Origin: Xylogone sp. PMI_703
Lineage: Eukaryota > Ascomycota > Leotiomycetes
NCBI GenBank assembly: GCA_021399445.1
Contig: JAJTUQ010000003.1
Span: 5,518,001-5,582,000 of the forward strand
Length of the DNA stretch: 64,000 nucleotides
Direction: 5' to 3'
Shown here: positions 34,775-47,130 of the stretch, piece after piece
How the letters are laid out: every line of letters begins with the position of its first letter
Position numbering within the stretch: the stretch's first letter is position 1
Position numbers and translations under genes: made by a program
The notes under the pieces: generated by a model
Database searches by the model: none
Seen by the model: the letters and a program-made list of their open reading frames with translations, nothing else
Told to the model about the DNA's origin: nothing

Positions 34775-36699
34775 TCAAGCCATTACGGGTGCCTGACCCT
34801 TCGCCTTCTCTCCCTCCTTCTTAACACTCCTCCATTCAAACAAACAAGCCGCCAAAAACGCTACACCAAAACAACCCACAGTAACACGATAAGTGTTCTT
34901 CAAGCCATTCACATATGCCATGATAGCCTGCCTCAACAGATCCTCTTCGCCCATCGCTTTGAGCACACTCCGGATAGCCGTAGCTCCAGTGTTCACCATT
35001 ACCTTTGGATCTAACTCAGGCGCGTATTTCTTGAGGCCGTCAATTAGGCCATTCTGGAAGACGGACTGAGAAACAGCGATGAAGAGTGCTCCGCCGAGAG
35101 ATTGGAAGAACATGACGCAGACAGATCCAATTGGGATGTCATCCATGTCAAGCACGGTTTGGACGGCGACGAGCGGTATATTGAAGGCAACACCAGCACC
35201 TAGGCCGGTAATGATTTGAAAGCCAAACCATCTACCGAATACCGTGTCGATATCGAAGGTGGTAATGAGGCCAGCACCGACGGTCATAATGGCGCTGCTG
35301 ACGATAATGAATGGTGTATAAACTCCCACAAGTGTGACGTAGACACCAGCAAGAATGGAAGTTAGCACAGAAGAAAGCATGAGCGGGAGGATTTGGATCC
35401 CAGATTTCGTAGGGGAGGAGCCCTTGACTGATTGTAGGTAGAGTGGGAGGTAGTACATTAAGGAGAAAATACCAGCTCCAAAGAAGAAGACAAAGGCGCT
35501 TACAGCACCAACTGTGCGCTGTTTCAAGATGCGTGGAGGAAGTGTAGCTTTTTCACCCAGACGAATCTGACTGTAAATGAACAGTATGATGAAAAGGCCG
35601 GCTCCAACAAATAGGCCAATAATTCGAGAGTTATTCCATGCATACGTGTTGCCTCCCCACTGGACAGCAAGTAACAAGCAGATGATTCCTGGAATGAGTA
35701 TTGAGGCACCAATAAGGTCGAGTTCCTTAAGCCGTTCAAGATATGGTTTATTGGAGTCGTTCGGGTCTCGAGGAATACGGAGCACTAGAAAGACCACAGC
35801 CATAGAGAAACCTCCAATTGGAAGACTACCTAAGTTAGCTTTGAAGGCTACAACAAAAGGACCTAGAGAGAATATACTTTATGTAGAAGCACCAGCGCCA
35901 AGATACTTTGTCTGTGAAGACGCCTCCAAGAAGTGGACCAGCAATTGAAGCCAAGCCCCACATTCCACCAAATGTACCAAAGACCATAGGGCGTTTCTCA
36001 AGTGGAACTACGGACAAGTCAGGTATATACCAGAAAGATGAAGTGGAAATGCATACGGGAGTGAGCGATAATGACCAGGGCTCCCGAGAATATACCTCCT
36101 ACCCCCATCCCAGCAACAGCTCTTCCAACAATGAGAACCGTGCTGGACGGTGCCACAGCACAGATCAAAGACCCTAGTTCAAATACCGCAATTGCAAGTA
36201 AGAAGATCAGCTTGATCTATTCATCACAACAGATGTTAGCGCAACACTGGACTCTCTGGCTAAAAACATCCAGGGAGGTAAGACAAACATTGAAGACTTT
36301 GTATATACGGCCAAAGGTCGGCTGCAAGGACGTGCTTGTCAAGAAATAAGCACTGCCATACCATCCAATATCGGAAATACTCTTGAAGTGATCCGTGATC
36401 TTTGGAATAGCTGTTGCAATGATTGTTTGATCTAGAGCGACTAGGAACACGGCGAAGCACAACGCGAGAATCAGGGTAATAAGCTTGACACCCGTGGGAT
36501 AATTGGACTCAGGCTCGACATGTTCCTTCTTGACATCCTCTTCGGTGTTTTCAGCGGGTTTCACTGCCATATCCACGTCTGTGATTGAAGTCTCCTTGCT
36601 CTTCAGGTCATCATGATCAGGTGATTTCTCCTCCACTGCAGATGAGTCCTGGCCCTGAGCAGCAGAGCCCGCCTTGTTGAAAGTCGTCTCAGCAGTCAT
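34775..36699 (-). CDS. MFS drug efflux pump, DHA2 (14-helix) type
   Basis: Four exons (36699-36289, 36216-36057, 36007-35878, 35825-34775) encode 583 residues, the usual size for a 14-helix drug:proton antiporter. A charged cytosolic N-terminus of about 75 residues precedes helix 1. Typical DHA2 marks follow: [17 protein letters not shown] (motif D1), [22 protein letters not shown] (motif A), [20 protein letters not shown] (motif B), [20 protein letters not shown] (motif C with G-x-x-x-G-P-x2-G-G) and LPIGG. Such pumps export antifungals, mycotoxins or secondary metabolites. There is no biosynthetic core enzyme next to it, so its substrate remains open. It is convergent with PEX2 and divergent from the Zn2Cys6 factor. 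Confidence 0.93.
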
Positions 36700-38693
36700 T
36701 TTAGTACGGGGCGGAGAAGATGAAGTCGATTAGTAGAAGAGAGCGCGAAAAAGTGGAAACATAATCAATGATATAAGTATTTTTCCTTTTGGAGAAAAGC
36801 TGCCATCATTGTTTCAGCCCTTGCTCGACTTGTGGCTTTTCTTCAGCGCTGTGGCACAGCTCGGACATTTTAGAGAGTCCGAGTGACGCATTTCTTGGCC
36901 CTTGAATTCTCCCGCGTTGAGCTCCCGTGTGCTGAGTGATTGGCCCAGGCAGTGTGTCGCGCTGGTTGCTGACAGTGCTCGGAAGGTTAGTTGCCCCAGT
37001 TGTTTACAGTGGAGATTGATTTAAGCTTAACACTGTCAGAATATGGGGAACGGAGTATGGAGTTTTAGGTTCAAGATATGATGGATACTTAGATGGAGAA
37101 CACGGAACCCGTAGGAAATCCGACATGTAAGGTAACATATGAATATCGCATAACTTCTGATCTGGAACATTATTAATGGAGTTTTGAGTACAATGTATTC
37201 AGGTTGCTGCCTAGGCTTTAGGGACACGCCGCATCGTATTTACGGCGTGAGTCCGATCTAATGATGTTTGCCAAGAGACGGGTCCACGTAGGTCGAATCG
37301 GAGGACAACCGGGCAGCACTACTGTAAGATTGGTAATGTCAATTGTATAGAATACATTATGTAGACATCTTCGGATTAATAATGGGGTCTGTCGACTGGA
37401 AACAAGGCACCGATGGGCTCCTAAACCAGAACCAGAGTTGTAAGGGGCCAAATATAAACATCGGCTGTCTTCCATTACACAATACGATTACAAGAATACT
37501 AGCAAGCTCGTTAGCACCTGTTACAGTTATAAAATTTTGCAGAATATAGGTTTGTACTTGCTACTTTACCTCATGAGCTCAAGAGCCAACCACTCTTATT
37601 TATGATCTTTAGGTATAAAGTGTAAGTTCTGTTTGATTGGACCGATGTAGTACGAGCTTTTGTAATGTGAATACCTCTTGCTTGTTATAGCTAGCCAGGC
37701 GATTGGGAGGCTTTCGGAGAGAATTTTGTTAAGAACTGAGAATACATGATGCACAGGCAAACATTTTTTGACAAGCCTATTTAGAGGCCTGTAGTTAGAC
37801 TAGATACTGAACCTCTGGTAGTTTACATTGTATTTCACACAGAGAGCTAGAAAGGGCGTTAAAGACCCTTCTGAGCACTTTCAACCTCTCTTAGAGACAT
37901 TGTCATCTTGGTGTCTCTGCATTGCATTGTTGCAATTCATGAAAAGGCCTCGTTCTGCTCTGCCTGTTGATTAATCGTCAGTACTATCGCCAAATAATCA
38001 GTATATATAATTGTTTAGCTACATGCCTAGTCAGTATCTCTTCCATAATTAAACGTAGCTGCTATTTTGATACGTATCATGATTCTTTATCATCCGTTTC
38101 ATATAGCTAAATCTCTACTAGTTCGTAAATGTGAAGTGTCTCCATTTATTTATAGTAACAGACAGCGTTCTAGCCTTAGGATTTGAAAATAGCTCGAGTA
38201 CAGCGCTATACCGTTCTGAGTCCTTTTAATTCTACAGCTGGGATATGCCCTTCTCTTAGTACTTCTCTCCGATGATCAATTTGACCGTAACTATTACTCA
38301 CGAAATCACGATATCTTACTCGCAAAAACTTCTTTCCATTGAGCAAAAGTCAATCATTCTGGGGTCCTATTATGGTACGGGTGTTCCCAGCCCGGCACGG
38401 GGATTATTCGGGCGCCAGGCGTGAGATTAGAATAAGGGTTTTTCGCCGCGACTGAGATCCAAATATTGATTTGCTTGCATGATCTGTCTACCACCTAACC
38501 TTCTCGTCCTAGACTTGGACCCAACTTTCCAAAGGCTAGCAGACTAAGACGCAATATCCAAACCAGCTTCTGTTTCTAGAGAAAAAATAGCGTCTTGGAG
38601 ATCCCACACCGGCAACCCCGCCAAAGCAAGGATCCGAAAGCTCCAGAGCCCACTGCTGCAACTGCAACCCCAAAGTTGCATTTTCTGTGGATT
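36700..38693. other. Divergent intergenic region, 2 kb, AT-rich
   Basis: It separates the efflux pump and the Zn2Cys6 gene. The middle (37500-38350) is AT-rich with no open frame of note. No repeat or RNA gene recognised. Confidence 0.45.
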
Positions 38694-40669
38694 ATGACGG
38701 CGCAAATCTGCGATGCCTGTCGAAGGTTAAACTATTCTACCCCGTATCATTGCTCTGGAATCCTGACTTACAACCCTGCAGATTACGGATCAAATGCGAG
38801 TGGAGCGAGAGAGCATCGTTCACACCCTCATGCGATCGCTGTACTACGTACCGGCTCAGCTGTCTGATCGAGTCGGCCACCTGGACATCTCACGCTGTAA
38901 AAGCGTACGTGAAGCAGACTCAAGCCCAGGAGCCCGTGACGCGCAGCATCTTCTGGGGGCCCTCTTCCAATGCCGGCGGTCATCCTCTGGACCTGCACAA
39001 CCCACGAGCTCCTCTAACCGTGCCGGACCCAACGGAGAACCAGGCGACGGAGCAGAAACCAACTCCGTCAGTCCCGGCACCGGCATCTAATCTCACAGCA
39101 GCGGTCTCGGTAACGACATCAACAGCCTCAGCCGCTCCCGCACCCTTAACCCCCGTCTCGGGTCCTCTACCAACAGCAGCACCTGGGGGGTCCCTGAGAG
39201 CACTAGCCCCGCCACCAACATCCAAGAACCCCCTGAACATCAGCCCTCGAGTCAAAGATCATCTCTACAGTATCTTCTTCGACTACATCCAGCCGGTCTG
39301 GCCCGTCGTAACTCGCGAGAGCCTCCAGCGCTATCCACCCACCGTCCTCCTCGAAGCCGCCATCCTGGGAGTCGCTGCCCGCCACCACCTAGCAATTGCA
39401 TCATGGCGAGACTTCGTCCACATCCGCGAGGTCATAGAGCTGGAATCACGACAGCTATTCGGCTTCCGGCAGCCATATCGACCGACCATCCAGACGCTCC
39501 AGGCACTACTCATCATGATCCTCCGAGTAGATCTGTTCACACGGGAGCACTCTGATTTCCAGAAATACTCCATGCGAGTCACCTTTGCTTTTACACTAGC
39601 TAGAGATCTAGGACTCCACACTGTCAACCCAGCAGACGACCCCCAAGACGCAGCGCTCAAGCAGTGCATGTGGCTCGCATGTCTGCACCAAGATACCTAC
39701 GTCGAAGCCGCTTTGGGCCAGCCACTCAACACCACTCGGGCGCAGGATATGGAGTTCGGAGCCGCCGCTATGCAGTTCGATCAGCCCATCCGAGGTCTCG
39801 AGGGCCACGCCGTGCACAAGTACTTCATCGGCGCGGCGGTGCTATCGAGCTGCATGCGACAGGTCCTGCGCGTAGCGTACAGGAACGATCCCGCGACGGG
39901 GTCGGACGTGTGCACTGATTCGAATATCATCCTCGAGCAGATCCGAGTGCATATGTGGTACCTCGAGTCCAAGAAGCTGGAGTACGACGTGTTCACGTGG
40001 CAATCACTGAAAGCCATCTTGAACAATATTCATCTACTCTTCGTACTGGGGCTGAGAACGGTCGTGCCTAACACCCACCCTGCTTTTAATACCCTGCAGC
40101 AGATAGTCAGTCAGGAAACCACCTCGATCATCCTCGAGGCGTGCGAGACGTTGGAGTATACGACCCCGGATTTGATGCGCTCAGCGCCGGGCCAGATCGT
40201 GACGCCGTGTCTGTACGTCACGGCACGTGCGTCAATGGTGGTGATTGATATCCTGCGGGACTCGCGCACGAACAGGAGCTACAACCCTGCGATACTGGAC
40301 CGGATCGTCCATGCCGCTACGTGTGCGAAGATGCTGATGGAGTTCCTGCTCGCGGAGAAGGAGTGGGGATTCTTCTGGACGCAGGGCAATACTCTAAAGG
40401 CGGTGCTGTCACGTCTGGACCCGGACGTCTTCGAGGCTCTTGGTGCAGCGGGGCCGGAGCAGGTCTATCCGCCGCAGCAGTTTGCTGAGGTGCCGGAGTT
40501 TATACCACCTGTGGAGCAACTTTGGGGCCAGGATTTAAACGTCGTACAATTGAGCAACACGGTCTTGAACCCTACGTCCTGGGAGCAGTACTTTGTGGAG
40601 CAGGGGTATAATCAAGAATTCGTTGATTGGACACAGGTCCCCTATATGAATTTCCCTAGGACGAACTAA
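38694..40669 (+). CDS. Zn2Cys6 transcription factor with fungal_trans domain
   Basis: Exons 38694-38725 and 38782-40669 encode 639 residues. The intron lies inside the zinc cluster: CDACRR ends exon 1 and LRIKC starts exon 2. The spliced sequence gives the six cysteines CX2CX6CX11CX2CX6C right at the N-terminus. A low-complexity Pro/Ser/Thr/Ala linker follows, then the middle homology domain (HLYSIFFDYIQPVWPVV, LLEAAILGVAARHH, FAFTLARDLGLH, CMWLACLHQDTYVEAALGQP). It is a nuclear regulator, perhaps of carbon-source use. It faces a sugar transporter tail-to-tail and is divergent from an efflux pump, so either could be a target; that is inference. An unspliced reading from before 38694 would lose the zinc cluster. 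Confidence 0.93.
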
Positions 40670-40792
40670 GATGAGAAGAAGAGAAAGAAATGTCCTAAAA
40701 GGAGTGAGATTAATATATATGAAAAAGATGCGCGCCCTGCCCTTCCCGAGAACTCCGCCCAAAACCTGATGCTAAACCCCAAAGAAAATTTT

Positions 40793-42907
40793 TTAAGTGA
40801 GACGGTCAATATCCTTTTGTGAAGTCACACGCTCAACACCAATGATCCCAGTGTCCTTTTCGGACTTTTCAGACACATCCGTCCGAGTTGTGTCCTCGGC
40901 GCTATTTTTCTGTGCACCTGCACCAGTGGGGAATACATAGTGATTAAATTCCCGGATAGATAATTTCTGTTGGAGAAAAGAAAAGACAAGTTAGCAAATT
41001 TTGTTGGGATAAATATGTCCTTGAATGGGGAGAAAAACTTACATTAATAAACATTTCGTCGAGCTGCTCAAGGGACCGGCCCTTGGTCTCTGGGACTACG
41101 AAAAGAGCCCAAAGGAAGCCGATCAAGCAGAGGCCTCCGAAGATGAAGCCGACCTGGAGACGCAAATTGTTAGAGAACGATATTCTGAAGAGGAAATCAG
41201 CAGATTGAAAACCTACCTTTACGCCAAGATTTGCTTCATCAGTGTTGATTAGGTATGGAAGAATAATGTTAATGAGCATGGTTCCCAACCAGCCCATAGT
41301 GGTGGCCAGACTCTGGGTCCGGGATCGAAGCGCCGTGGAAGCGATCTCAGAGATGACAACCCACCCCACCGAACCCCATGACCAGGTGAAGAAGAACCCG
41401 TAGAGACAGCAAAAGGCAACAAGCGACTTGCTGGAAGCGCTGCTGTTGGGGTCGGCGGTCCCGACGATGGCTACCATGAACATGCAGATGGTCTGAGCTG
41501 CCCCGCCCCAGAGCAGGATGGTTCGTCTACCCAGCCAGCGGAGCGAGGGGAACATGACGATGATGCCGGCCAGTTGGGTTGCCTGAAGGACGATGTTGGC
41601 CGTGAAGGCTTCTTTTACGCCGGAGACGCTGAAGAAGTATGTTCCGTATCTAAGGTTGAAGTTAGTCCAGGAAATATATATGAGGGTAGATAGCGAGAAG
41701 CAAAATAACGTACATATTGATAAATGAGGGTCCAGATAACACCTGCCATAATGCAACACCGCATGCGATGTGAGTACGTCGACGGTTTGTTCCCTTGAAG
41801 ATATCTTGGTAGGAGGTAGAGGCCTCCATCTCCCTCTCCAGTGCAATATGTGAGGCAATGTCCTCGATTTCTTTCTGTACCTTCTCCTCCGGATATGCAG
41901 GACCTCGTAGACGACGGATAGACTCGGAGGCTTTGTCAGCCCTGTTGACAGTGAGTAACCAGCCTGGACACACAAATATCAGTACAAGTTCTATGCAGTA
42001 GTATCATGATCTCAATCCAATCTAATCCACTCACGAGGTGTCTCTGGTAAGAACCAGACGCCGGTGCCAATAACCAGCGGGAAGAACATCTGCGTCAGCA
42101 GCGGGATCCGATATGCCCATCGAGTCTTCATAGCATGCGTGCCTTGGTCGATACACGCTCCGACCAGCTGTCCAATATTGATACCCGTCTGATAGAACCC
42201 AATCATCATCCCTCTCAGCGCCGCAGGCGAGACCTCCGCATTGTAAACCGTGACGAAGTTCGAGGCATATCCCACACCCCCTCCTAAGAAGATACGTCCG
42301 ATATAAACCGCCGCGACATGTGTAGAAGCGCACTGCATGATGGCGCCAATCAATGCTGTGAACCCGCCCAAGAACAATCCCACTCGACGACCGAACCGGG
42401 AGCCAATCCATCCAGCCGACAGCGAGGAGAGAATGGCGCCGACCAGGACCAGGAGGTTGATAGCCTCCTGGGAGGGCGCACTGATGTTGTATGTCTGGGT
42501 TTTCTCATCAAAGTAGCCGTAATCCTTCAGGAACCTATATTACCTCGCAACACTCAAGATATCAGCGAAAACCACATACACATGCACACGACCACACAAC
42601 AAAAACACGACCAAAAAACCCAAACATGACCAAGCACCATCCCACTTCATTATTCCACATCCCAATTCCCAATCCACAACTGAATTGCCCTTCGCAAATA
42701 TCGCACCAGGAAAAAAACGTGAGGGCAAAAGCAAAGGGGGGAAAAGCACAGTAGCAGATAGGCATCTCACGGTGTCATGGCCATAAAGCCTCCAATCTCC
42801 CCGATATCGATCCCAAAGACCAGCGCGCCGGACATGACGAACATGCAGGTGAAGATCATCCTCGGGATGCTCCCATGGGGCGACGAGTGCCCACTCCAGC
42901 GCCCCAT
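40793..42907 (-). CDS. MFS sugar transporter (hexose-type), six exons
   Basis: Six exons (42907-42771, 42534-42035, 41963-41714, 41649-41217, 41153-41043, 40966-40793) give 534 residues. It is a 12-helix sugar porter: FGIDIGEIGGFMAM near helix 1, SRFGRRVGLFLGG, LPETPRWLL spanning an intron, GGVGYASNFVTVYNAEVSPAALRG, LGRRT and VPETKGRSLEQLDEMF. The start ATG at 42907 (MGRWSGHSS) is the only upstream ATG in frame before helix 1. The intron at 41154-41216 is 63 bp, stop-free and in frame, so retention would insert 21 residues. The last exon encodes a charged cytosolic tail ending KDIDRLT. It would import hexose or another sugar at the plasma membrane. Confidence 0.9.
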
Positions 42908-42994
42908 CGTGGTGGTTCGTGGTGGGGAAGGAGGAGGGTTGGATGTACCGGTACCGTTGTCACGGTTCAGGGTAGCAGGTGGAGAGAAACGCAC

Positions 42995-45598
42995 ATGCGT
43001 GCGGTACGAGAGTGTAGAAGAGAGCGAGAGAAGAATGAGAAAGCCGTGAGGTCTATGGAGTAAGGAAAGGTGATATTATCGTGTTCACCGGGATCGTCGC
43101 GAGAAAGAGAGGAGAGTTGAGTGCTTAGGTAAGTTCCTGTGTTCCTTTCTTTTTCCTCCTTTGGCCTGCCCTGCCCCCCCTTCGCAGGGAGTCCTCTGGG
43201 GTCGAACTTTTGCACAGGAGGGATGGAACAAAAGATCTAGATGATGATGTGATAAGAATTGAACGGGACGGGAACTTGGGCTCGATCGAAATCGATAACG
43301 CGCGCAACAACGGGCGCTGGGTCCCGTTTGCTCGAAGCCAATTTAGTTCGCAGAGCGGGTGGAAAGAGACGATGGGGATGGGGATGGAGCATCCGCGGGA
43401 ACGCCCAGCGCCCCGTAGCGCGGCGATGAAGGGAAGCTGGGAGGTTCTACAGAGTCTGGGTCTTCCCAGGTTGTTCCAAGTCCCAGGTCCATGTCCCAAG
43501 GCTGTGACTTTACCGGATTGGGGAGGGCGGCAGAGGGAGATTGGTGATGCCATTGCCGAATCAGCGATGGCGCTGTAGAAGTGGCTTGCTGTCGGTACTT
43601 GGGGCAGGTGTGATTGGGTAGTTCCGACACTGTGGCAATGCGCTAGCTGGTTTAGGCGTAGCATAAGGATTCAGCCAATGTTTTCTCTCACTAGTCCAGT
43701 TTAGTTCTAGCGTAATTCGGTGCTCAAATGATCGTGTTCCGTCGGACTGAAGTGACTGTGCTCCGATAGCCTGCGGCGGCCGAGGCTGGATTCCGCAACC
43801 GGCTGTGGTCATCCATGCACAGTCATACCTTTGCTGATTTGCAGTATACGGTGGCCATAACTACCACATACTGCAATTCCGTTGACCCAGTCACGTGATG
43901 AATACGTGATGAGCCTTCACGTGCACGGCGCACCAACGGGAAAGAAAAGGTGCTGACCGCCTTTCAGCTCGGCTATCTGGATCTGGCCACGGGCGCTCAA
44001 CCAGTCAACCCACCTGCAACTGCAACGCCGGGCGACACATGACCAGCAGGCGGCCACCACCACTCACGGCGCTGCCAATTGCGGTTGCATTCTGTGCTTG
44101 AGACTCCAGCGCGACTCCAGCAACTCCAGGTCCCCCGCATTGACGATCCTTTTCTCTCCACACGACTTTCCAAGAACCAGCCAGCCAGCCCGTCAGCCTG
44201 TGAAGAGGAGACTCCAGCTGGAAGAAAAGCTGCGACGAGTCAGTTTGGGGATATTCACGCAGAAACAGTACAGCACCTCCACAGCGAATACACAGATTAA
44301 TACCACGTAAACACAGAATGGACATCTGCAGTCATTACCAGTATGGCCCAACCATCACCTGCAAAATCATGTCACGCTCCCGAGATGGGCCCTGAAAGCG
44401 TGACACCACCACTGGAATAATCCCATCATGGGATCGGGGGACAGACTGACTGGCTTTCTGGGCTTCTCCCATTTCGGGACCTTGCATCTCCTTGCGTCAG
44501 ACGCTGCTTCCCCTTCCCTGCGCTGACGCCCGCCCCGTCTGTCCTATGGGCAAGTCCGCAAGTCCAGAAGCCCCCCGAACCAGCATCCAACCGCCCCAGT
44601 AGTCTGCTGCCAGTATTCTTCCAGTATGTTTCCTGCGTACCTTGAACGTGTGTGTGCCAGAAATGTTGTTGTTGTATTGCAACCCTCCTTCTGCCCTGCT
44701 ATCCCTCCTTCCTGGTTGTTTTCGACGTTGTGTACTGTGTACTGTAAGAGTGAGTGTGTAGGTGTGTACGACTCCCAGGTGATCCCCCTCTCTCGCTAGG
44801 GCTGTACCGTCCGACTGTCAGAGCGAGACATCAGTGTCAATCGCGCCCCAATGCGTGCAATCCAGCATGATCGTGATCCAGCGTGGTTCGTGAGCAAGGC
44901 CAGAAAAAACCTTGGTTGAGGCAGCTTGGTGGCGCCTGCAAGCACCGAGGAGGAAAGAAGAAGCGCAAGTGTCATGTGGGTAGGCGAAGGCGAACCCGAT
45001 GTCTGGTGTTTCTCCGTGGTGCACTACTACTGTGCACTCTCTCTCGTTCCTCCTCCACATCGCTCAACAACCCCATACCACTCTCAGTGCCGGTAGTGAC
45101 ACTACTCCTGTACTGTACCAACACCAGTCCCCGTACAGCAGCAGCAGAGTCGCAATTTAACTAGCGAGGCCCATCCATGGCCACTCTCGCTGCTCCGAGC
45201 AGGACCCTCTCTCTTCACTGTAATTTTAGTGCCGGCCATGCTCCAAAACCAGGGCACAGCATGGGGTTGGTGGCTGATCGTCTTAACTTGTGTAGCTTGC
45301 TCTTGTGACTCGCCGTTTTTCTTGCTACAAGTACCTGCTCTCCCTCTCCTCGCGGCCTCCCTCTTCCAAGAGCGCTTGTATGAAGAGAGCGAGCGAGAGA
45401 GAGAGAGAGAGAAAGGAAAAAAAAGGCTTCACCGTAGCGACGTGGAATTATGCATCGCCAGAACGCCTTTGTATTAGAGATCTGTCCTGCTCAGTACGCC
45501 TTGCCCTCGTAGCTCGCTAGATCGCCTCGAGAAAACAACGTTGAGAACGTCGTATTAAGGAGGGGCACAAACATTCCTATCGCGGACATCTACTCGAA
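42995..45598. other. Intergenic region with promoter elements, 2.6 kb
   Basis: It contains the upstream region of the sugar transporter and of the hypothetical gene at 45599. A cluster of CACGTG-like boxes lies at 43892-43923. A GA-rich microsatellite lies at about 45388-45412. Open frames here are short and unsupported. Confidence 0.5.
43892..43923. promoter_or_regulatory. Cluster of CACGTG/TACGTG boxes
   Basis: CACGTG at 43892-43897 (in TCACGTGAT), TACGTG at 43903-43908 and CACGTG at 43918-43923 occur within 32 bp. CACGTG is the core site of bHLH factors such as Cbf1 and Pho4. The nearest start is that of the sugar transporter, about 985 bp away. Confidence 0.5.
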
Positions 45599-46792
45599 AT
45601 GGGCACCGTCTCAATGATCCCGGCGGTTGAGGGCCCCATGGTAAGTCGGAATCCCCAGAAATTCACTTCTCTTTCTTCAATGTCACCACATTCTTCTCCT
45701 CCTGTGTCGCACAACAGGAAGCTTCTCACATTCTTTTTCGTCTTTTTCGTCTTTTCTTTGGTGTAGAACTTCACCTAACACACGATGCAGTTGAAGCTGT
45801 CACGAGCCATGACACACCCTTCTCACCAACCCAAGGAAGGTGACAAGAAGCGCCGCATCAAGAAAGGCGAGCCCTTCGACCCGGAAGAACTCAGCCGCCG
45901 CCTCGAGGCCTACCTCGCCGAGCAGAAGAAACAAGCTGAGCGACGACGACGAGCCCGAGAAGCAGCTGCTGCCAACAATGCAGCGCAGAACCAGAGCAAC
46001 AAGGGCGCCTACATCCCTCGAGTCGCAGCCGCCGCCTTCGCGCGAACCGCGACTCCAGACGCCATGCGGGCAGTCCACAAGCTTTCCAAACCAGCTCTCC
46101 AGCAGCACATGGAAGTGCCGAGCCTGGACGACAACTCTACGCCCAATCACCACCCAGTGACCAACCTCCAGAAAACCCAAGCGCAGGACCAAGCAGCCGT
46201 GGAGAAGCAGCTCCTCTCCAACCGCAACCAATTCCAATGGACCCAGGACATGGAGGAAGCCGCCGAGGTGGACGCAGACCGCGATGTGTACAAGCCGCCC
46301 CAGCGCACCTTCGAGACTGACTTCTCCTACCTCAAGAGCTTCCAGCGAGCAACGAGTGGTGCGCCGCGACCTTTGAGTACGGGGAACGTGATGTGGGAGG
46401 AAGACGCCGACTCTGATAACAGCAAAACCAACAACAACAATAATAACGGCAGCACCAGCTCCAACGGTAAACCCAGACACAAGCACCTCGATATGAAAGA
46501 CATGAAGGGCCGAAACGACTGGGCGCAGGAAGACGAGCCTAACACCTCTGATTCGAAGCGGACGGTGCGAGCGCTGGTCAGCCCGTTGATTCGGAGAAGG
46601 GACTCGATCTGGATCTTGAAGGGCAGGAAGGAGAAGGAGAAGCCTGCGAGGACAACTGTAGAGAAGGAAGAAGCACCGCCCCCACCACCACCACCACAGC
46701 AGCAGCAGCAGCAGCAGGATGGCAGCAGCACGAAGCTTGGAAGGGCAGGTCCACTGGGATTCTTCACGCGGTTTAAGCGGCATACCAACTAA
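45599..46792 (+). CDS. Hypothetical basic protein with polyP/polyQ tract
   Basis: I do not recognise the family. The preferred model has exons 45599-45640 and 45791-46792 (347 residues): MGTVSMIPAVEGPM joins LKLSRAMTHPS, with a GTAAGT donor and a CTAACACACGATGCAG branch/acceptor. The simpler start is the ATG at 45785 (335 residues). The N-terminal third is a charged predicted helix (DPEELSRRLEAYLAEQKKQA, RRRRAREAAAANN). A poly-Asn run, then prolines (seven) and glutamines (seven) follow near 46676-46720. The C-terminus GFFTRFKRHTN is basic. Repeated WT/WAQE patches around FQWTQDMEEAAEVD suggest short binding motifs. It is probably an unstructured nuclear or cytoplasmic protein; function unknown. 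Confidence 0.65.
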
Positions 46793-47130
46793 TTGACGTG
46801 TTGATGTGTTTGACGTTGAATGATGTATCTAATTAATGATTCCCCCGTTTGTACGTTATATACCATAATGCAAATCATGAATTCATTTGATATTTGATAC
46901 TTGGGATTTATTTGTTTCTATTTAATTTGTTATTTTTTCTTTTGCATTTCTTGCTTGGGGGTATTAACAGCTCTCTTGAATATGTGTTTCGCTCGTGTGG
47001 TGTTTAAACTCCTTTGTTGAAGAAGTTCGCACCATATGAACACTCCATACTTGGTGTTCTATATGTCTGCTTCCACAACCACACCTTGGCCTGCTAGCAC
47101 CTTTGTCTCAGCAAACACTCGACTCCAGCT
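46793..47130. other. Spacer between convergent genes
   Basis: AT-rich 338-bp stretch holding both 3' ends, with T-rich runs near 46890-46945. Nothing else seen. Confidence 0.5.

Noticed and set aside
42908..42994. Earlier start for the sugar transporter at 42994
   Set aside because: The codon is GTG; the first in-frame ATG is at 42907.
14029..43000. A classical secondary-metabolite gene cluster
   Set aside because: Transporters and a regulator are present, but there is no polyketide synthase, NRPS, terpene cyclase or prenyltransferase.
45800..46783. A 327-codon open frame on the minus strand opposite the polyQ gene
   Set aside because: It is the antisense shadow of a biased coding sequence; its runs of Trp, Gly and Leu are complements of Pro, Gln and Glu codons, and it has no family motif.
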